A stretch of DNA of 63,183 nucleotides from Oscillospiraceae bacterium (GTDB taxonomy: Bacteria > Bacillota > Clostridia > Oscillospirales > Oscillospiraceae), in NCBI GenBank assembly GCA_902775355.1, contig CACYLY010000006.1, positions 1 to 63,183 of the forward strand, read 5' to 3'. Below are positions 58,391-63,183 of the stretch, in pieces (the stretch's first letter is position 1; each line of letters starts with the position of its first letter). The notes under the pieces were generated by a model. The model was not told the DNA's origin. It saw nothing but the letters and a program-made list of their open reading frames with translations, and ran no database searches. Position numbers and translations under genes: made by a program.

Positions 58391-61036
58391 TCAGCCCCGG
58401 ACGTAATACAGGGTCCGGTCGTTGAAGCTCTTGGATTCCAGCTCCGCGGGCGGCGGGCAGAGGGAGGGCGGGTCGATGGCGATGGGCTCGATGCAGTCCA
58501 GGCCCTTGTTTTCCAGGGCGTAGCGCCACTCCCGGTCCACCCAGGCGGAGCTTTTGGCCGCGACAGACCAGCAGAGGAACAGGATGTCCCGCCGCTCGAT
58601 CTCCGCGCGCAGGGCCCGCTGCCAGTCCTCGCCGCTGCGCAGACTGTCCACGTCGAAGAACAGGTCCATGTCCGGTCTGGCCCGCTGCATGCCCTGGATG
58701 ATCCCGGCCACGCGGCTGCGGTCCTGGCTGGCGTAGGAGACAAAGGCGGAGAGCACGTCCTGCCGCTCCACCTGCATCTTCTGCTCCCGCAGGGTGTTGC
58801 ACTCGGCGGTGAAGCGCAGCTTGGTGGCCGGAACGCCGTTGAAGAGCACCGTGGCCGTGAACATCAGCTGGCGCTTGGGGTAATTGTCCGGCAGATAAAC
58901 CGAAAAATCATATTTCAGATAGCCGCCGCACCAGGTCTGGGTCTCGTCGTTCCCCTCGATCTCCACCGAGGGGTCGGCGGATTCCAGGCGCACGCTGACC
59001 TGCGCGTTCTCGCTCAGCTTCAGCTTTCCGCTGCGGCTTTCCTTCAGACTCCCGCCGGCCTCGGCAATGGCCTCGTCCAGCACCTTGCGCTGTTCCTCCT
59101 CATAGATGTACAGCTCCAGGATCGAGTATTCTCCCTTGAGAAAGCGCTTGGGGAAGAGGGCGGAGAACTGCACCTCCGAAACCCGGGGCATCCGGGCGGG
59201 GACCGGCGCGGGCGGATAGCCCCACTGGGGCTGAGGCTGCTGCCTGTAAGGAGGCTCGGGCTGACCGTAACCGCCGCCGTAGGGAGGCGTGGGCTGACCG
59301 TAGCCCCCGCCGTAGGGAGGCGTGGGCTGACCGTAGCCCCCGCCGTAGGGAGGCGCGGGCTGACCGTAGCCCCCGCCGTAGGGAGGCTCGGGCTGGCCGT
59401 AGCTCCCGCCGTAGGGAGGCGCGGGCTGGCCGAAGCCCCCGCCGTAGGGAGGCGCGGGCTGACCGTAGCCCCCGCCGTAGGGAGGCGCGGGCTGGCCGTA
59501 GCCCCCGCCATAACCCGGCGCAGGCGCGGGGGCCGGCGGTTCGGTCCCGCCGTATCCGGAGAAGCTGTCGGTATCGTCATCCCCGCCGCCGTAGCCCGGC
59601 GCAGGGCTCGGTGCTCCGTAAGCCTCGTCCCAGGGCCCGGCACTCCCGCCGAAGGGGGGCGCGGGCTGACCGTAGCCTCCGCCGTAGCCCGGCGCGGGCC
59701 GGGGCGGAGCGGAAACATCCTCCCAGCCCTTCCCTGCCTCGTCGCGGTCTGCCTTGAAAGCCTGTCCCGGAGAAGTGCCGAGAACGGCGGTATCCTCAAA
59801 GTCGTCCCCGTCCGTTCTCCAGGCGGATGGGGCGGGCGCTGGCCGGGGCGTCGCCGGAGCCGGAGCCGGCGCGGCCTCCTGCCTCGGAGCGGGCGTGGGT
59901 CCTGGCATCGCCGGAGCCAGGGGCGGCACAGGCGCGGGCCGGGGTTTTGTCAGCTTGGATGCCAGACGGGAAAAAAAGCCTTCTTTCTTCGCAGGCTGCG
60001 GCACCGCCTCGGGTGTCGGCGCCGGGGAGGCCTGAGGAGGTCTTTCGGGCCGGGGAGCCATGGCGGGCCGGGGCGAAGCGGCCTTCTCCGGCTCGGCGGA
60101 GGCGAAAGCGCCCGGATACGCTTCTCTTCTCAAACGAAGAGCAGCGGCTTCCAGATCCCGGAGCATTTCCTCCGCACTCTGGTAGCGTCCCCCGGGATCG
60201 CAGGCAAGGGCTTTCAGCACGATGCGCCGCAGCTCCGGACTGCCGTGGGCGGGCGCGGGGATGGCTTCACCGCCGAAACGACGGCTGAGCGCCTCTTCCT
60301 TGTCCATCAGGGTGGGCACCCCGGGAGGCAGCGGCAGGAAGGGCGTGCGCCGTTCATTCAGCAGCCAGTAGAGCACCAGGCCCAAGGAATAGAGATCCGC
60401 GGAAGCTCCGTAGGGCAGATTGTTGAAAACCTCCGGCGCCACGAAGTTTTTGGTGCCGACGATCAAGCCGCCGCCGACTTTTTCCTCCCTTTCTGCCACG
60501 CCGAAGTCTCCCAGCTTGTAGGTCCCTTCCCGGCTGACAAAGATGTTCTGGGGCTTTACGTCCCGGTGGAGGATCTTCTCCCGGTGGCAGCAGGCCAGAG
60601 CCGCGGCGATATCCCGGCCCAGCCGCAGGATCTCCCGCTCCTCCATGCCGTCGCAGACCTTCATCAGCGGCTGCAGCAGCTCCATTTTGATCAGCACGTC
60701 CCAGCCCGGCTCATTCTCGTGACGAAGACAGCGGATATCGTCGCAGGAAACCACGTTGGCGCAGCCTCTCAGCCTGGACATGACGGTATATTCCCCCACC
60801 ATCTCTTCCATCCGGTCGGTAAAAAGGCGGGAGATCTCGTCCTCGCCATAGCCCTCGGCGCGGAGCTCATCGATCTCGCTTCTGTCCCGGGGAATGGTGA
60901 TAAGTTTGAGCGCGGCTCTCTCCGCCGTGCCAAAGATTTCGCGTCTGATCTCGTAGACCGTGCCGACGGCGCCCCGTCCCAGAAGGCGGACCGTCTCCCA
61001 GCCCGGCCATACCGCCCGGAAATGATCATTATCCAT
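58391..61036 (-). CDS. Ser/Thr kinase - low-complexity linker - TIR fusion protein
   Basis: An 881-residue protein. Residues ~10-300 are a canonical kinase: [37 protein letters not shown] Pro/Ala-rich stretch follows, with EDTAVLGTS (near 405, a TxxL-type motif favoured by FHA domains), then an array of eight 11-residue [11 protein letters not shown] repeats. A ~150-residue beta-rich domain of unknown type ([19 protein letters not shown] to RFTAEC) leads to a C-terminal TIR domain (about 760-870): [41 protein letters not shown], where the Glu fits the NADase position. The ATG at 61036 follows GGGAG; an in-frame ATG at 61147 overlaps a heptamer repeat. Confidence 0.88.
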   Translation of the reverse strand: MDNDHFRAVWPGWETVRLLGRGAVGTVYEIRREIFGTAERAALKLITIPRDRSEIDELRAEGYGEDEISRLFTDRMEEMVGEYTVMSRLRGCANVVSCDDIRCLRHENEPGWDVLIKMELLQPLMKVCDGMEEREILRLGRDIAAALACCHREKILHRDVKPQNIFVSREGTYKLGDFGVAEREEKVGGGLIVGTKNFVAPEVFNNLPYGASADLYSLGLVLYWLLNERRTPFLPLPPGVPTLMDKEEALSRRFGGEAIPAPAHGSPELRRIVLKALACDPGGRYQSAEEMLRDLEAAALRLRREAYPGAFASAEPEKAASPRPAMAPRPERPPQASPAPTPEAVPQPAKKEGFFSRLASKLTKPRPAPVPPLAPAMPGPTPAPRQEAAPAPAPATPRPAPAPSAWRTDGDDFEDTAVLGTSPGQAFKADRDEAGKGWEDVSAPPRPAPGYGGGYGQPAPPFGGSAGPWDEAYGAPSPAPGYGGGDDDTDSFSGYGGTEPPAPAPAPGYGGGYGQPAPPYGGGYGQPAPPYGGGFGQPAPPYGGSYGQPEPPYGGGYGQPAPPYGGGYGQPTPPYGGGYGQPTPPYGGGYGQPEPPYRQQPQPQWGYPPAPVPARMPRVSEVQFSALFPKRFLKGEYSILELYIYEEEQRKVLDEAIAEAGGSLKESRSGKLKLSENAQVSVRLESADPSVEIEGNDETQTWCGGYLKYDFSVYLPDNYPKRQLMFTATVLFNGVPATKLRFTAECNTLREQKMQVERQDVLSAFVSYASQDRSRVAGIIQGMQRARPDMDLFFDVDSLRSGEDWQRALRAEIERRDILFLCWSVAAKSSAWVDREWRYALENKGLDCIEPIAIDPPSLCPPPAELESKSFNDRTLYYVRG
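59249..59512 (-). repeat. eight-copy 33-bp coding minisatellite
   Basis: Eight tandem 33-bp units encode [11 protein letters not shown]-type repeats in the kinase-TIR linker. Units differ only at the Ala/Glu/Thr position and in one F or S. Confidence 0.88.
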
Positions 61037-61128
61037 AGCTGTCTCCCTTTCCGCGTCACCGCAGCGCTCTGGGGGCAGGCTTCTCTGCGGTTTTTCGCCT
61101 GATTTCCAAACAGAAATCCATAATTTTG

Positions 61129-61149
61129 CCCATAACCCATAACCCATAA
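61129..61149 (-). repeat. heptamer repeat in the kinase-TIR leader
   Basis: Three perfect copies of CCCATAA (TTATGGG on the coding strand) lie between the promoter and the start codon and include an alternative in-frame ATG. Confidence 0.7.
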
Positions 61150-61160
61150 TTTATAAAACC

Positions 61161-61189
61161 ATTATAGACAATCCCGCCGGGAAAAGCAA
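61161..61189 (-). promoter_or_regulatory. promoter of the kinase-TIR gene
   Basis: On the minus strand TTGCTT and a perfect TATAAT with a 17-nt spacer. Confidence 0.78.
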
Positions 61190-61217
61190 GGATTCCGTGG
61201 GGGCGCTCCCTGTACGA

Positions 61218-61246
61218 AAACGCCCCTCTCGAAAAGAGGAGCGTTT
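61218..61246 (-). terminator. terminator of the M20 peptidase gene
   Basis: An AACGC-CCCTCT / AGAGG-GCGTT stem with loop CGAAA, followed by TTTT on the minus strand. Confidence 0.65.
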
Positions 61247-61270
61247 CGGATGTCTGCCGCCGCGGAAGGC

Positions 61271-62707
61271 TCAGCGGTTTTCCCGGATCAGGGTCTTGTA
61301 GAAGTCCACGGCCCCGGGAAGAGAGCGGACGTCGATGTTTTCGTTGAGACCGTGCATGCCCTTCATCTGCTCCGGCCCGTACACCACCGGGGAGAAGCGG
61401 ATGCAGGCGTCGCAGATCTTCTGGTAAAAGCGGGCGTCGGTGCCGCCGGTCATCACATAGGGGCAGGCGGGCAGTTCGGGAAAGACCCGGCCGATGACCT
61501 TCTCCACCAGGGCGTAGGCTTCGCTGCGGATGGACACGGGTTCGCAGGCGTCGTTGGCCATCAGAACCTCCGTCTCCAGATCGTAGCGCTCTGCCAGCTC
61601 CCGGATCACCCGGTTGCTCTCCTCCAGCCGCTGGTGGGGGATGTAGCGCAGGTCCAGAGTCAGACTGGCCTGCTGGGGCAGGACGTTGGGCGCGTCGGAG
61701 CCGGACTGCATGGTGAAGGCCACGGTGGTCTTCAGCAGGGCCCCGGCCTGGGGGGAGATCTTCGGCAGCAGCTTCTTCAGCAGGGGCCTGAAGAGCCAGA
61801 GATTGCCGAACAGCAGCCGCAGATAGAAGGGGCCGTAAGGGGCCAGGGTCTTGAACATGGCCGCGACCTCCGGCTCGAAATCCGCCGTCATGGGGTCGTG
61901 CTTCTCCACCTGAGCGATGAATTTGCCCAGGCGCGCGATGGGGGAATTCTTGGGCGGATAGCTGGCGTGGCCGCCGTTGGAGCGGGCGGTGAGCCGCAGG
62001 GCGCCTCTCCCCTTTTCCAGCACGCCGATCATGGCGTAGTAGTTCTTCACGCCGCCGATGGGCTCCTGCACGATGGCGCCGCCCTCGTCGCAGACCAGGA
62101 AGGGCTTCACGCCCCGGCGCTCCATCTCGCCCACCAGCTTGGGGCAGCCGTCGCCGCCGAACTCCTCGGTGCAGGAGGAGCTGAGATACAGGTCCTGCTC
62201 CGGCTCATAGCCCTCGGCCAGCAGCTCCTCCACCGCCTGGAAAAAGCCCATCACGGAACACTTGGTGTCCGCGCTGCCCCGGCCCCAGACCTTGCCCTCG
62301 GCAATGTCGCCGGAGAAGGGCGGATGGCTCCATTCCCCCTCGGCGGGCACCACGTCCTGGTGGCTCATGAGCACCAGAGGCCGCTCTGAATGCTTCCCCT
62401 TCCAGTAAAACAGCAGGTTCCCGTCGATCTCGGTCTTCTCCAGCTTCTCGTGCACCAGGGGGAAGAGCTCCGCCAGCAGCCGGTGGAAGCCCAGGAACTT
62501 CTCCCGCTGATCCTCCCCCTTGCGGGAAACGGTCTCGCAGCGGACCATGCGGGAGAGCTTTTCGGCATAGCGCCCTTCCCTTTCCGGGTCGGAGGGGGGC
62601 TGCCAGAGAGACTGCTTCGTCGGCGTCAGCAGGGTGCGCAGCAACGCGATCAGCAAAAGCAGCAGCAAAACGCCCAGCAGGGCCAGCACGATAAACAGCG
62701 CGATCAT
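61271..62707 (-). CDS. membrane-anchored M20 peptidase (PM20D1-like)
   Basis: A 478-residue protein with an N-terminal membrane helix (about 2-24) and an M20 metallopeptidase domain. The metal ligands are visible: MSHQDVVPAE, GRGSADTKCS, SSCTEEFGG and VCDEGGA; the dimerisation domain follows, and the last His ligand is in KGMHGLNENI. This arrangement resembles bacterial and animal N-acyl-amino-acid or carboxypeptidase-S-like enzymes. The ATG overlaps the stop of the upstream gene (ATGA at 62704-62707), so the two are coupled. The terminator at 61218 ends the unit. Confidence 0.9.
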   Translation of the reverse strand: MIALFIVLALLGVLLLLLLIALLRTLLTPTKQSLWQPPSDPEREGRYAEKLSRMVRCETVSRKGEDQREKFLGFHRLLAELFPLVHEKLEKTEIDGNLLFYWKGKHSERPLVLMSHQDVVPAEGEWSHPPFSGDIAEGKVWGRGSADTKCSVMGFFQAVEELLAEGYEPEQDLYLSSSCTEEFGGDGCPKLVGEMERRGVKPFLVCDEGGAIVQEPIGGVKNYYAMIGVLEKGRGALRLTARSNGGHASYPPKNSPIARLGKFIAQVEKHDPMTADFEPEVAAMFKTLAPYGPFYLRLLFGNLWLFRPLLKKLLPKISPQAGALLKTTVAFTMQSGSDAPNVLPQQASLTLDLRYIPHQRLEESNRVIRELAERYDLETEVLMANDACEPVSIRSEAYALVEKVIGRVFPELPACPYVMTGGTDARFYQKICDACIRFSPVVYGPEQMKGMHGLNENIDVRSLPGAVDFYKTLIRENR

Positions 62708-63183
62708 CCCCGGGCCTCCTTTGCGGCCTGCTCCCGCTTGAAGAAGAGGTAGGCCAGGCCGATGGCCGCCGCGCCGGCGGGGATCACCAGGAAGCTGACG
62801 GAGCCGGCCAGAGCGGGGGCCAGCATGAACACCGCCGCCATCAGCAGCAGGGTGGGCGAGGCGATGCGGCCGTTGTGGCGGAAATACTTGCAGGCCATGG
62901 CCCCGAAGAGGGCGGGCACCACGTTGTCAAAGGCCGGCTGCAGGGCCGGAGACTGGAGCACCGGCTGCAGCGGGATCAGCAGCAGCACCCCCAGAGCCAG
63001 CACCAGGATGGTCACCAGGGAGGAGGTGGCGATGGAGAGGGTGGCGATGATCTCGTTCTCCGCCGTGCCGGATTTGGCGCCCACGATGTCCCGGGCGTTG
63101 ACGGCGCAGGGGATCTTCATGTTGATGAGGTTGCCGGTGATGAAGGCCAGGTAGCTGCCGCCGGCCCCCAGCATGGGCACGTA
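62704..63183 (-). CDS. multi-helix membrane protein, 5' end outside the window
   Basis: At least 159 residues with five or so hydrophobic helices: LVTILVLALGVLLLIPLQPV, ASPTLLLMAAVFMLAPALAG and VSFLVIPAGAAAIGLAYLFF among them. A polar loop INMKIPCAVNARDIVGAKSGTAENEIIATLSIATSS suggests a transporter. The frame is open at the window edge, so the start is missing. No family was recognised. It is translationally coupled to the M20 peptidase, so it may move its substrate or product. Confidence 0.75.
   Translation of the reverse strand, partial: YVPMLGAGGSYLAFITGNLINMKIPCAVNARDIVGAKSGTAENEIIATLSIATSSLVTILVLALGVLLLIPLQPVLQSPALQPAFDNVVPALFGAMACKYFRHNGRIASPTLLLMAAVFMLAPALAGSVSFLVIPAGAAAIGLAYLFFKREQAAKEARG

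Overview
The window is 63 kb of GC-rich, densely packed bacterial DNA. Strong AGGAGG-type ribosome binding sites, TTGACA/TATAAT-type promoters and rho-independent terminators are frequent. The gene content points to a Gram-positive anaerobe of class Clostridia, probably an Oscillospiraceae-like gut bacterium: circularly permuted GH3 enzymes, a GPH sugar symporter, a LytTR/DUF3021 pair, BlaI/M56 sensors, many zinc-ribbon membrane proteins, and lipoproteins with TPEP-type linkers. The taxonomic placement is inferred from content only. No rRNA, tRNA or CRISPR array was seen.

Left part (1-12.9 kb): carbohydrate use. A truncated GH3 beta-glucosidase plus a small membrane protein (695-1826) is a near-copy of the intact pair at 6306-8919 and abuts a broken leucine-rich-repeat gene. 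Then come a LysR regulator, a membrane-anchored permuted GH3 enzyme, and an operon of GH3 beta-glucosidase, small membrane protein, GPH symporter, UDP-galactopyranose mutase and family 2 glycosyltransferase. At 13-18.8 kb are an internally deleted GH3 relative, a ZIP transporter, a small zincin, a beta-helix lipoprotein and rsgA. A 163-bp inverted-repeat element and an apparently free-standing ~200-nt RNA unit lie upstream of rsgA.

Middle part: 20-27.3 kb holds a minus-strand operon whose central gene is one 1272-residue protein joining a membrane glycosyltransferase, a Ser/Thr kinase and an extracytoplasmic propeller-like sensor. It lies with a pseudokinase twin, an alpha-barrel glycanase-like lipoprotein and a small HTH protein. 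I read this as a putative kinase-regulated exopolysaccharide synthase. From 27.7 to 40 kb are a GNAT enzyme with a candidate attenuated leader, an alpha/beta hydrolase, LytTR plus DUF3021, a GH5 glycanase, a Lar-like zinc ribbon, a BlaI repressor with its operator, and an M56 sensor whose extracellular part is two beta-helix units. The gaps at 28.2, 31.0, 32.5-33.1, 34.5 and 38.5-39.2 kb are filled with short palindromic repeats of several related families.

Right part (39.3-61 kb): mostly one strand, a phospho-signalling and proteolysis locus. It contains a kinase-TIR fusion, an HTH-WYL regulator, a VWA protein, a second kinase, a PP2C phosphatase, five zinc-ribbon proteins (two of them membrane-anchored subtilases), a macro-domain/HTH protein, an HD hydrolase, a P-loop/CYTH fusion and a SPOR-like protein. 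The combination of kinase, phosphatase, VWA, TIR (which usually consumes NAD+), macro domain (binds ADP-ribose) and WYL regulator suggests an uncharacterised stress or defence system. This locus and the glycosyltransferase-kinase fusion are the most interesting parts. The window ends in an M20 peptidase and a partial membrane protein.
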